A stretch of DNA of 31,132 nt. It comes from a virus. Position 1 is the first letter of the stretch, and each line of letters starts with the position of its first letter. The position numbers and the translations under genes are program-made. The stretch is taken from positions 1 through 31,132 of IMG/VR virus record IMGVR_UViG_3300008266_000296; one strand, given 5' to 3'. Positions 21,200 through 28,996 of this stretch are shown one piece after another. The notes below the pieces were generated by a model. It was not told where the DNA came from. It ran no database searches and worked only from the letters and a program-made list of their open reading frames with translations.

Positions 21200-21643
21200 T
21201 TAGGAGTGCATCGAGACTACCTCTAGGCTCGCCAGATACAAACCGTGCGTGGCACCATCTGCGGGCGGTTGGTAGTCGGTCTGGATCGTCGAGACCCGGC
21301 TCGACTTCACGGAAATCTTCAGGGTCGGCCCGGAGTAGAAGTCCTGCGCCCAGTCGGCGAAGATCGCTTGCGCCTTCTGGGCGATGTCCACGGAGACCTT
21401 CTTGTCGAGCGCGAGGCAATGGAGCGACACGCTCGACCGGGTGAGGGTCGGCACGCCGGAGAGCACGAGGTACGGCGCGCTTGAGTTCAACTCGTACACG
21501 ATCGCCGGGAGCGACCCATTGTCCTCCCGGAGTTCCGGGTAGATCCGCACCGGGTTCGTGCCGATGATCGAGGTAAGGCTCGCCGTGGCGGCGACCTTGG
21601 CCTTGATCGCGGTCTCGATGTTCCAGACCGTTTGTGCGCTCAC
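21200..21643 (-). CDS. Tail terminator or completion protein, DUF3168-like (147 aa)
   Basis: A 147-residue protein with the layout of gpU-like tail terminators: an N-terminal helix followed by LTSIIGTNPVRIYPELREDNGSLPAIVYEL (about 23-52), central strands, and a helix containing ADIAQKAQAIFADW-like sequence. Such proteins cap the tail tube and stop its growth. It sits between the neck protein and the tube proteins. It starts at a GTG coupled to the previous stop. Confidence 0.8.
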   Translation of the reverse strand: MSAQTVWNIETAIKAKVAATASLTSIIGTNPVRIYPELREDNGSLPAIVYELNSSAPYLVLSGVPTLTRSSVSLHCLALDKKVSVDIAQKAQAIFADWAQDFYSGPTLKISVKSSRVSTIQTDYQPPADGATHGLYLASLEVVSMHS

Positions 21644-22209
21644 GATTGGTCCTTACTGGGGGCCGACTTGATATTGCCCCACGCGTTGATGAAGTCGGCG
21701 AACTCCTGCACCGCCGTCGCCTCGGCCCCCGGCTTGAGCCGTTTGAAGAGCCGGAAGAAGATCCACTTTCCGGGGATGTCCTTCTTCCCCTTCACCCATC
21801 CGCGCATCCGGCCCTTGCGGACGATCGAGAACCCCTTCTCGATGAGCCGGCCATAGAACGCCCCGCTCTTCCCGGTAACGCCGATACGGCGACCGATGTA
21901 GAGCCGACGCTGCTTCGAGCCGAGCGGGATCACGGCGATCGCCGTCGTGACCTTGGCGCGCGCTAGACCTGGCGAGACCATGCGGCCGCGCCTCATGTAC
22001 GGCCAGAGACGATCGCCGGGGAAGCCCTTGTCCGTGTTCGTCGCGAGCGACCCGACCTCGGAGCGCATGGCGGCGGCGATGCGTTCGAGCGTCCGGGTCG
22101 CCACGCGCTCGATGGTCGCCTTCTTGAGGTTCTCGTCCATCTTCTTGAAGGCCGCGACGAGTTCCTTTCCGCCGGACAGGTTGACGCTCTCGAAGAACTG
22201 TTGCGACAT
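21640..22209 (-). CDS. HK97 gp10-like neck protein (189 aa)
   Basis: A 189-residue basic protein. The N-terminal LSGGKELVAAFKKMDENLKKATIERVATRTLERI pattern (residues 11-44) is typical of HK97 gp10/lambda gpZ-like tail completion proteins. The central part is rich in Arg, Gly and Lys (GRRIGVTGKSGAFYGRLIEKGFSIVRKGRMRGW). It likely joins heads and tails. It is 1-base overlapped with the adaptor gene stop and 4-base overlapped with the terminator gene. Confidence 0.8.
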   Translation of the reverse strand: MSQQFFESVNLSGGKELVAAFKKMDENLKKATIERVATRTLERIAAAMRSEVGSLATNTDKGFPGDRLWPYMRRGRMVSPGLARAKVTTAIAVIPLGSKQRRLYIGRRIGVTGKSGAFYGRLIEKGFSIVRKGRMRGWVKGKKDIPGKWIFFRLFKRLKPGAEATAVQEFADFINAWGNIKSAPSKDQS

Positions 22210-22544
22210 CAGACCACCTCCCGTACGGTCACGGTCACGGTCTGCTGCCGCGCGTCGTACTGCTCGATGCCGATGATCTCGAAGGTACGCGTGTCCGTCT
22301 GGAGGCGGGCCGTTACCGACAAGAGCGAGGCATCCTTCTCGCGCATCATTATCTCGTAGGAGCGTTGGTGCGTGACCTTCTCGCGCTCGACACCCTCGGC
22401 GGCGGAGGTTCCCTTCAGGTAGCCCCAGACGATCGTGCCCACGCCGAGGAAGGACGGCTCAAGCGAGCCGAACTCGTCGAGATCCGTCGTGCGGTTGAGC
22501 ACGAGGAACGGGGTACGCATCAGGCCGGAGCGGACTCGCCTCAT
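22209..22544 (-). CDS. Head-tail adaptor/head closure protein (111 aa)
   Basis: A 111-residue protein with RSYEIMMREKDASLLSVTARLQTDTRTFEIIGIEQYDARQQTVTVTVREV in its second half, the small beta-barrel pattern of SPP1 gp16-like head closure proteins. It plugs the portal-connector channel after packaging. The ATG at 22544 overlaps the previous stop (ATGA). Synteny between the gp6-like and gp10-like genes supports the call. Confidence 0.8.
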   Translation of the reverse strand: MRRVRSGLMRTPFLVLNRTTDLDEFGSLEPSFLGVGTIVWGYLKGTSAAEGVEREKVTHQRSYEIMMREKDASLLSVTARLQTDTRTFEIIGIEQYDARQQTVTVTVREVV

Positions 22545-23161
22545 GCCATCCTCGGGATCGAGAACATCCGAGCGAGCGACTCCACGCCATGCGGGACTTC
22601 GGTGAGCGCGGTCTCGCTCCCGGTCTCGCGGGCGATGTCGTACCAGTACGCGATCGACATCAGCACGGCCTGCCGGAGTGCCTGCGGGACATTCGCCGCC
22701 GCCGCCCCGTAGCCCGCCGTGTAGGAGACCGTTACGCTTGAGATGCCCGCGTAGAACCGCGTCGCCGGCCACGCCGAGAGCGTGCTCGGGTTGATGACGA
22801 TCGAGCCTGGGAGCCTCTGGCCTTCGAGCGTGTACGCGCTTGCGCTCAAGGTCTGCGTCGCGCCCGCCGTGTCCACATAGGTGATCGAGGACACCGCCGA
22901 GACCTTGCCGGCCGGGAGCAGGATCTCGTACCCGCCGGGGAAGCGATCGAGCTTCAGGGTGTAGGTGCGATTCACGAGCGGCCGATTCGCCAGTCCCTCG
23001 ACATAGTTTCGAGCCGCCACGATGAGCGAGGTGATGAGCGTGTCTTCGTCCGTGTGCGTCACGCGCAAGTGCGCCTTCGCCTCGGCAAGCGTGACAGGCT
23101 CGACCGCCGGCGAGGTGGCCTCGACATTCGAGAGGTAGGTCGCACCATCAATCGCCAGCAT
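22541..23161 (-). CDS. gp6-like head-tail connector (206 aa)
   Basis: The 206-residue product shows PVTLAEAKAHLRVTHTDEDTLITSLIVAARNYVEGLANRPLVNRTYTL (about 21-68), the hallmark of gp6/gp15-type connectors. A Pro/Gly-rich middle and a helical end (QALRQAVLMSIAYWYDIARETG) complete the fold. The protein forms the ring below the portal. The ATG at 23161 overlaps the preceding small gene by 14 bases. Confidence 0.87.
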   Translation of the reverse strand: MLAIDGATYLSNVEATSPAVEPVTLAEAKAHLRVTHTDEDTLITSLIVAARNYVEGLANRPLVNRTYTLKLDRFPGGYEILLPAGKVSAVSSITYVDTAGATQTLSASAYTLEGQRLPGSIVINPSTLSAWPATRFYAGISSVTVSYTAGYGAAAANVPQALRQAVLMSIAYWYDIARETGSETALTEVPHGVESLARMFSIPRMA

Positions 23162-23351
23162 TGCTCGCCTCCTTCGTCGCCTTGCGGAGCCGCACACGGC
23201 CACGCTCGGGAGTCTCGATCTTCGGCTCGTCGCGCTCGACCAAGCCGGACGCAATGTATCGCGCAGCGTCGGAATCTGGAATCTCGCAGCGCATCCCTGC
23301 GGCGTACGCCGCCGCGCTCGTCGAGAAGGTCTTCAGAATGTGGACTCTCAT
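23148..23351 (-). CDS. Small head-region protein of unknown function (67 aa)
   Basis: A 67-residue protein (MRVHILKTFSTSAAAYAAGMRCEIPDSDAARYIASGLVERDE) with a short strand followed by a helix-turn segment and a basic tail. Similar short proteins often sit between capsid and connector genes in HK97-like phages. No function is known. GGAGGAGAC precedes its ATG at ideal distance; the gene is just downstream of the terminator. Confidence 0.68.
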   Translation of the reverse strand: MRVHILKTFSTSAAAYAAGMRCEIPDSDAARYIASGLVERDEPKIETPERGRVRLRKATKEASNAGD

Positions 23352-23360
23352 GTCTCCTCC

Positions 23361-23394
23361 AAAGGAAAGAGGGCGAGCCTTGCGGCCCGCCCTC
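23361..23394 (-). terminator. Intrinsic terminator after the capsid genes
   Basis: On the minus strand GAGGGCGGGCC (23394-23384), GCAA loop, GGCTCGCCCTC (23379-23369) form an 11-base stem with one G-U pair, followed by TTTCCTTT (23368-23361). It lies 23 bases past the stop of the larger capsid gene. Partial termination here would give more capsid than connector mRNA. The gap 23352-23416 holds nothing else. Confidence 0.82.
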
Positions 23395-23416
23395 GTTTCA
23401 TCCGACCATCCACCTA

Positions 23417-24682
23417 TCAGGTGTTGTCATCCTTCAGAGCGCGGAACGCATCGGAGCGCACGACCTTCGCGTCGAGGCGCATCTCGCCGAGGTAGCCGAT
23501 CTGGCCGTTGCCGGCGTACAGTTCGTTGAGCACCTGCACGCTCATGCCCGTGCGCTGCGCGAGCACCATGTGCTGGAAGTCACCGATGACCGCGTGGATC
23601 TGGTCGTTGACATTGCCGAGCGCGGGTGCCCACGGCGTGACATAGACCGGGATTCCGAGCAGACGGTCGGGCGTGCCCGCCTGGAAGGAAGGCTCCCAGA
23701 GGTACGGCACGCTCAAGTGGCCGGCCGAGCCGATGACCTTCTCGGTCAACTTGCGGACGGCCGTCAGGAACGACTGGCTCGTGACGATCGCGCAGCTCGG
23801 CGACTTCAGATACTTCATCGGCAGGCTGTAGACCCAGTCGATGAGTTCGTCGGAGGTGAGCGTGCCGTCGGTCGCGAGGGTAGTCGCGGTGCCGAGCGTG
23901 GCGTTCTTCAAGCCTTCCGGCTTGTTCGTGCCGTTGCCGTGCCACAACTGGTACTCGATCGACTGGCCGAAGAGGCGACCCATGCGCTGCGCGACCATGC
24001 TCTCGACGCTGAAGTCAGCACCGCGAGCAGGAGCGTCCTGCACGAGTTCGCGCGAGACCTTGACCACGCGGCGCAGCGAGTTGCCCGTGAAGGTCTTGTT
24101 CGCGAAGGTCGGCGTGTACTCATCGACCGCACCACCTTCGCCGGCCCAGCCCTCGCCGTCGAGTTCGGTCGAGAGGAAGTCGGCTTCGAGCGTGAAGTTG
24201 GTCGTGAAGTTGCCGACATCGATCTTGCGGCACAGGTTGTAGATCGAGGTCTCCTGCTCGACGCTCTTCTGCAACTGCGCGTAGAACCCGGCCGACGGGA
24301 GGTACTGGCCGTCGCCCGAGCCTGCGGCGATCGCGCGAGTGTCGAAGTCGCGGCGGTGGCCGTTCTTCAGGTAGTCGGCGAACCGCATCTCGTACTGCTC
24401 GCCGATCTGCGGAGCGAACGAGCGAGTCTCGACGCGGGCCGGAGCCTCACGCTCGACCACGACCACGCCGTGCGAACCCTTGGCGGCGCGCGCGTTCAGG
24501 TCGGCGATCATGTCGCGACGCTTGGCGAGCGCGTCGTACTGCTTGCTCTTCTCCTCGTACTTGGCCTGCATCTCGGCGGCGGCCTCTTCGGTCGCTCCCT
24601 CCATGCCTGCCACCATCTCCTGCATCTCCGCGTAGAGAGCACCCATCTTCTCGACGAGGCCCTTGTAAGTGTCACCGTTCAT
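23417..24682 (-). CDS. HK97-fold major capsid protein 2, with delta domain (421 aa)
   Basis: A 421-residue classical HK97-type capsid protein. Residues 1-about 75 are a charged coiled coil (delta scaffold domain), removed by the prohead protease in relatives. The mature part starts near FADYLKNGHRRDFDTRA (residues 102-118), followed by the P-domain and SRELVQDAPARGADFSVESMVAQRMGRLFGQSIEYQLWHGNGTNKPEG, a standard pattern, and a C-terminal A-domain. It forms the shell. The ATG at 24682 lies 13 bases after the first capsid gene. A strong terminator follows. Confidence 0.93.
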   Translation of the reverse strand: MNGDTYKGLVEKMGALYAEMQEMVAGMEGATEEAAAEMQAKYEEKSKQYDALAKRRDMIADLNARAAKGSHGVVVVEREAPARVETRSFAPQIGEQYEMRFADYLKNGHRRDFDTRAIAAGSGDGQYLPSAGFYAQLQKSVEQETSIYNLCRKIDVGNFTTNFTLEADFLSTELDGEGWAGEGGAVDEYTPTFANKTFTGNSLRRVVKVSRELVQDAPARGADFSVESMVAQRMGRLFGQSIEYQLWHGNGTNKPEGLKNATLGTATTLATDGTLTSDELIDWVYSLPMKYLKSPSCAIVTSQSFLTAVRKLTEKVIGSAGHLSVPYLWEPSFQAGTPDRLLGIPVYVTPWAPALGNVNDQIHAVIGDFQHMVLAQRTGMSVQVLNELYAGNGQIGYLGEMRLDAKVVRSDAFRALKDDNT

Positions 24683-24695
24683 GTTGTTCCTTTGC

Positions 24696-25763
24696 TTATG
24701 AGGCGGACTTGATTGCGACGATCGCCTTGTTGTCGATCAGGTTCCCGCCCACGCGGACGGTCGCACGAAGAACCACTTGGCCAGTAGCCGCGCGCACCTC
24801 GTTGAGCCGCTCCACCTGGAAGCCGCTCGTGTGCATCGCGAGCACATATCGAGACAGATCGACGGCGACGACTCCACGCTCACTCGCAGCGTCGTACTCT
24901 GCCTGATAGTTGCTATACGAGTTGATGAAAGCCGGAAGCCCGAACACGGATCCGATCGATCCGGGAACCGTCGCTGCTCGCAGGAAAGCTTGCGACTGGA
25001 CGAAGCCGTCGTTCGCTCCCTTGCGGTTGTAGATCCACACGGCGTTCGGCATCGCCGACGGTCGCAACTTCATCAGAGCGGCCGGATAGTTGTAGCCGTT
25101 GATCGCGAAGTTGCTCGCGTCCTCGATGTGCACCTCGTTGACGGGCGAGAATGCGTCGGATGAGTTGTAGAAGAGCGGGTAGTTCAGGACTCCCTGCATC
25201 TCCTTCTTCGAGTTCGAGTTGAGGCCCGGATCTCCGACGAGGATCTGACGCTCGACTTCGGCCTGCAACTTGCGAACGAGGAAGTCGCGCAGCACGGTCT
25301 CCGCGCTAACGCTACCGATCGACTCCTCCACGAGTTCCTTCGAGACGATCATGTTCACGCCAATCTCGTGAAGATCGATCGCGCGCTGCTCGTAGTTCAT
25401 GTCGAAGTTGGTCGGGACGGCTCCCGAGGAAAGCCTCCATCGAGGAAGCACGAACGAGCCGGCCTCATCGACACGCGTACCTTCCTCGTCCGAGCTCATG
25501 CGGTCGCCAGTCTCGAAGGCATCGTCGTAGTGGCTCACGGTCAACTTGTTCGAGGTCACCTCGACCTTGCGAACGCGACCGAGCACCCAAGAGGTCTGCA
25601 ACGACTCGGTGAAGAACGAGGCCCAATCCTGCGGCGCGAGGCTCGACGATGCGCCCGTGACTCCACGGGCCTCGTAGAGAGTCTGCGCGTCCGCGCTGCT
25701 GATCGCGGCGGGGCCGCGGGAGAGATAGCGAAGGAACGCTTCGCGGTGTCGAGTCTCGCTCAT
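24696..25763 (-). CDS. HK97-fold major capsid protein 1, without delta domain (355 aa)
   Basis: A 355-residue protein with HK97 capsid features: P-domain strands, VSKELVEESIGSVSAETVLRDFLVRKLQAEVERQILVGDP, GVLNYP and A-domain GSVFGLPAFINS. It starts MSETRHREAFLRYLSRGP, which lines up with the beginning of the mature part of the second capsid protein, so it lacks the N-terminal scaffold. Two full capsid proteins in tandem are unusual; mixed shells, alternative shells or a relic are possible. The ATG at 25763 is preceded by AGGAT. The upstream in-frame extension to 25862 overlaps the protease gene and is unlikely. Confidence 0.87.
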   Translation of the reverse strand: MSETRHREAFLRYLSRGPAAISSADAQTLYEARGVTGASSSLAPQDWASFFTESLQTSWVLGRVRKVEVTSNKLTVSHYDDAFETGDRMSSDEEGTRVDEAGSFVLPRWRLSSGAVPTNFDMNYEQRAIDLHEIGVNMIVSKELVEESIGSVSAETVLRDFLVRKLQAEVERQILVGDPGLNSNSKKEMQGVLNYPLFYNSSDAFSPVNEVHIEDASNFAINGYNYPAALMKLRPSAMPNAVWIYNRKGANDGFVQSQAFLRAATVPGSIGSVFGLPAFINSYSNYQAEYDAASERGVVAVDLSRYVLAMHTSGFQVERLNEVRAATGQVVLRATVRVGGNLIDNKAIVAIKSAS

Positions 25764-25795
25764 ATCCTTATCCTCGCATCTTTGGGGGTCGAAGG

Positions 25796-26683
25796 TCAAC
25801 GCTTGGGGCCAAGCCAGATCCGCCGGCGAACCGTCGCCGGCACGGGCGCGCTCGCCGTCCATAGGTCGAACGAGCGGCGATCGACCACAAGGTCGGTAGC
25901 CGGGTTCGCCGGGAAGGTCACGGCCGAGACCTCGTGGAGTTCGAGATCCTCGATCATCCGGTGCACCTTGCCGTCCCGCTCCTCGAAGCGATCCGAGCGC
26001 ACGATGAAGCCGAAGGACATCGCCGAGACCACGCCCGAGCGCACCGCGACGCGAGCGTCTCGGCCAACCTGGGTGTCGATCGGCTCCATCTCGACCACGA
26101 GGCCGTGCTCGTCCTCGGCGAGCCGGAGGCTCCCGGCCGTCGTGCGAGCGATCGGCATCGATGCGTCGTGGTTCCAGAGCGCGACCACATCAGGCTTCTC
26201 TCGGAGCGTCCGCTCGAACGCGCCGCGCACGATGATCTCGTGAGCGTATCCGATGGGATACGGGGTCTCGGTCACGCTCGCGTAGCCTCGGAGGATCTCC
26301 CGGCCATCGTCCGCCCGCACTTCCATCGCCTGCCCGTAGCGTCGCTCCATGATGTCGCCTCCTGCGCGGTCTACGCGCTCCAGAATGTTCCGAGCAAAGG
26401 CCCATCCGGGATCTCCGCCCCAGAGTGCCCACGCGATCCGGCCGGCCGACGGGAAGCCTTCCTCGCCCGGCACCCACCCTTGGCCCTGCTTGTCCACCTC
26501 GTGCCGCGCGAAGTACGAGGCCATGCGCTGCACCGTGTCGATCGAGAGCGCGCGCCCGTTGGCGATGTCACGCGCTCGGGCGACCCCGACCTCCGTCCCG
26601 CCGCGCCCGTGCTCGCGCCGCCACGCGAGGCCACGCTCGGCCTCCTCGCGCATCCCGGCGTTAGGCTCGAAGGAGTCAGCCAC
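25796..26683 (-). CDS. HK97 prohead protease with N-terminal extra domain (295 aa)
   Basis: A 295-residue protein. The C-terminal two thirds is an S78-type prohead protease: GYASV at 133-137, H172 in WNHD, S223 in VSAMSFGF and E251 in LHEVSAVTFPAN, which cuts delta domains and itself inside the prohead. The N-terminal 110 residues (ARDIANGRALSIDTVQRMASYFARHEVDKQGQGW...GFPSAGRIAWALWGGD) form a separate conserved phage domain that I have seen attached to capsid-region proteins but whose role is not known to me. A GTG start overlaps the previous gene by 8 bases. Confidence 0.88.
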   Translation of the reverse strand: MADSFEPNAGMREEAERGLAWRREHGRGGTEVGVARARDIANGRALSIDTVQRMASYFARHEVDKQGQGWVPGEEGFPSAGRIAWALWGGDPGWAFARNILERVDRAGGDIMERRYGQAMEVRADDGREILRGYASVTETPYPIGYAHEIIVRGAFERTLREKPDVVALWNHDASMPIARTTAGSLRLAEDEHGLVVEMEPIDTQVGRDARVAVRSGVVSAMSFGFIVRSDRFEERDGKVHRMIEDLELHEVSAVTFPANPATDLVVDRRSFDLWTASAPVPATVRRRIWLGPKR

Positions 26684-26891
26684 CGCCCAACTCCTTCATG
26701 GTTTCCGCAAGCAGGAGATCGATCAAGGCCGCATCGGTTTCGGCACTCTTCGCTTCCTCGTCTTCATCCGCGAGGCTATCGAGAATGCCCTCAAGTTCGG
26801 TAGCGAGCTTGTCGTTCTGGGCATCGATGCGATCGAGTTCAGCGTTGAACTCGTCCTCTGCTTTCTCGATTGAGGTCTTCTTCTTGCTCAT
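26676..26891 (-). CDS. Small acidic coiled-coil protein (71 aa)
   Basis: A 71-residue, highly acidic protein with heptad-like leucine and isoleucine spacing (EKAEDEFNAELDRIDAQNDKLATELEGILDSLADEDEEAK). It may be a scaffold-like or portal-associated factor; no family is recognised. Its ATG overlaps the portal stop (ATGA). The composition is more AT-rich than most of the window, like the end of the portal gene. Confidence 0.6.
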   Translation of the reverse strand: MSKKKTSIEKAEDEFNAELDRIDAQNDKLATELEGILDSLADEDEEAKSAETDAALIDLLLAETMKELGGG

Positions 26892-28996
26892 GGATACTTT
26901 CCCCACTTGGCTTTGAACTCTTCGCGCATCGCTTGCGTTCGAGCCTTCGACGCGGCCAACTGCGCTTTCAGTTCATCCACACGCTTGCGATCCTGATCGA
27001 GTCGAGCCTTGCTTTCGGTTGACTTCTTCGCCGCCTTGGATGCAGCCTTGTCCGGGCCGTCTGAGTGAATGCGATCAAGTGCCTTCCTCACGCCATCGGG
27101 GTCGGTCTTTGCAGATGGAATCGATGCCGTCTTTGCATCAAAGTCCGCCATGATTTTAGCGAAAGCAGCATCGAGCGACTTTCGCATAGCGGCCTGTTTG
27201 TCTGCAAAGTCTGCTTTCAGTTTTTCCGTGCTCGCCTTGAGGGAATCGATCTTGGCTTGAGTCTTCTTGATCTTTGACTCTACCTTATTCACTTCGCGAT
27301 CGGCTTCGGCTTGCGTGCCCTCGATGCGATCGCGCAGACGCTCTCGTCGGCGACCAGTTGCAGCCTTCGACTTCGCCTTCCCAGACTTCGAGGCGGCAGG
27401 CTTCGATGCCGCAGGCTTCGCGCCATCGCCGCCGCCTTCGCCACCGCCTCCGGCGCAGTCGTTGCCCTCTTGGAATCCTCCCTCCCCTGTCCCGCAGTTG
27501 CGAACCGAGCGGCCTTCGCTGCACTTCGAGATCGCGATAGCCACGGCTTGATCCTGCGGATAGCCCTCGTCGAGTAGGGTCGGGATCTTGTCCTCGATGC
27601 ACGCGCGGGTCGAATCGTCGAACGCGGCGAGCATCTCCATCCATCCCTCGCACGAGCATCGGCCCTCGCTGCGCGCCATCGGAGCCGTGGCAGGAGCCGG
27701 AGCGGTCGCCGGCACGGGAGCCGGGGCCGTGAGCGGCGACTGGTCGCCAGACTTGCCGGCGTTCGGATCCACGATCGCCAGGTTCACGGGCGCGCGAGCC
27801 ATATCGCCGCCGTCGATCGGCGCGTAGTTCTCGCGCTCGCGCACCTCGTTGATCGTGAGGAAGCCATTGTTGAGCGCGGTCGAGTACGCCGCGAATCGCG
27901 ACGCGAGGTCGCCTCGGAGCAGCGCGTCGAACGAGATATGCGTCTCGATCGGCTCGCCCTCGCGCACGAGCTTCCGCGCGCACTCCTCCTCGAAACGCGA
28001 GGCCCAGTTCGCGAGGCAATGCTTCACGAACTCGGCGTCGGCCTGCTCGGCACTCGCGTACGAGGTCTTCGTCGCGTCGCCGACCATGTGCACCGGGACA
28101 TTGAACGCGGCCGCAATCTGCGACCGACAGAACGAGCGCAGTTCGACGAGTTTCGCTTCCTCGGGATCGACCGAGACCTTCTCCCACGAGTAGCCGCTTT
28201 CCAGGATCGCCACGCGGCCGGCGTTCTCCGCGCCGCCCGTGATCGATTGCCACGACTGGCGTAGCCGCTTGAGTGCTTCCTCGGTGAGCGTGCCCGTCAC
28301 CTTGATGAGGCCCGCCGGCCGTGCGCCGTTGCGGAAGAACGAAGCGACGAACTTCTCCGCCTCGAGTTCAACGCCGATGATGTTCCGCACGAGGTAGATC
28401 GGAGTCTCGCCGAGGAGACCGTCGAGGCTCGGCGCGCGGAGGTGGAAGATGTCGTACGCCTGCCACACCTGATCGGTGCTCTTCGACACGCCCCATCGCG
28501 CCGAGGTGTACGAGTAGACGGGCATCCCGTCCGGGCCGCGCGAGACCTCGACCGAGTCCGCGCGCAACTTGTGCAGGCCGACCACGCGGCCGACCGCGTC
28601 GCGCTCGATCACGGCGTAGGCGTTCCCGTAGAGGAGGCAGTCGAGGAGCATCGACTCGCGCCACACCATTGCGCCCATGTACGGGTTCGGCTCGATGTTC
28701 AGGAGCCGATAGAGCGGATGCTCGCGAGCGGGAACCGGGATCCCTCCCTCCCGGCGCATCACTCGCCACTCCATCCGCGCGACGCTCTGGGAGATGAGCC
28801 GCGTGCAGGCGTAGACCGTCGGAGCCTCCCTCGCGGCCTCCGGCGTGATCGAGCGTCCCGTGTCGGCGTAGGTCGAGATGTACGCCTGCGCCCCGCCCGG
28901 AGGCTGTCCGATCGGCGAGCGGTCGATCACCGCGCGCTCTTCGAGCGTCGGCTCGGGAGTCGGAGCGGGTCGGCGGAACCAGTCGATCAGAGCCAT
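26888..28996 (-). CDS. Portal protein with Cys-rich and coiled-coil C-terminal extension (702 aa)
   Basis: Residues 1-415 match an HK97-type portal: GRSITPEAA..PTVYACTRLISQSVARMEW (48-77), LLYGNAYAVI (121-130), FFRNGARPAGL (220-230) and GYSWEKV, ending in the crown region. Then come a Pro/Ala linker (421-441), a Cys-bearing block (C447, C449, C466, C492, C501, C514) containing CIEDKIPTLLDEGYPQDQAVAIAISKC and GTGEGGFQEGND, a Gly-rich hinge (515-525), an Ala/Lys/Ser stretch, and a Lys/Ala/Glu-rich coiled coil (about 550-700). HK97 portals are normally near 420-450 residues. The extension could act as scaffold or bind DNA. The ATG at 28996 has GAGAGG upstream and overlaps the terL stop by 10 bases. 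Confidence 0.9.
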   Translation of the reverse strand: MALIDWFRRPAPTPEPTLEERAVIDRSPIGQPPGGAQAYISTYADTGRSITPEAAREAPTVYACTRLISQSVARMEWRVMRREGGIPVPAREHPLYRLLNIEPNPYMGAMVWRESMLLDCLLYGNAYAVIERDAVGRVVGLHKLRADSVEVSRGPDGMPVYSYTSARWGVSKSTDQVWQAYDIFHLRAPSLDGLLGETPIYLVRNIIGVELEAEKFVASFFRNGARPAGLIKVTGTLTEEALKRLRQSWQSITGGAENAGRVAILESGYSWEKVSVDPEEAKLVELRSFCRSQIAAAFNVPVHMVGDATKTSYASAEQADAEFVKHCLANWASRFEEECARKLVREGEPIETHISFDALLRGDLASRFAAYSTALNNGFLTINEVRERENYAPIDGGDMARAPVNLAIVDPNAGKSGDQSPLTAPAPVPATAPAPATAPMARSEGRCSCEGWMEMLAAFDDSTRACIEDKIPTLLDEGYPQDQAVAIAISKCSEGRSVRNCGTGEGGFQEGNDCAGGGGEGGGDGAKPAASKPAASKSGKAKSKAATGRRRERLRDRIEGTQAEADREVNKVESKIKKTQAKIDSLKASTEKLKADFADKQAAMRKSLDAAFAKIMADFDAKTASIPSAKTDPDGVRKALDRIHSDGPDKAASKAAKKSTESKARLDQDRKRVDELKAQLAASKARTQAMREEFKAKWGKYP

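Noticed and set aside
23054-24712. A 552-residue plus-strand open frame opposite the capsid gene
   Set aside because: The opposite strand encodes a clear HK97 capsid protein; the plus frame has no motif and crosses several gene boundaries.
25764-25862. N-terminal extension of capsid protein 1 as a delta domain
   Set aside because: The extension is only 33 residues, Pro/Gly/Asp-rich and not helical. It overlaps the protease gene, and a good ribosome binding site precedes the ATG at 25763.
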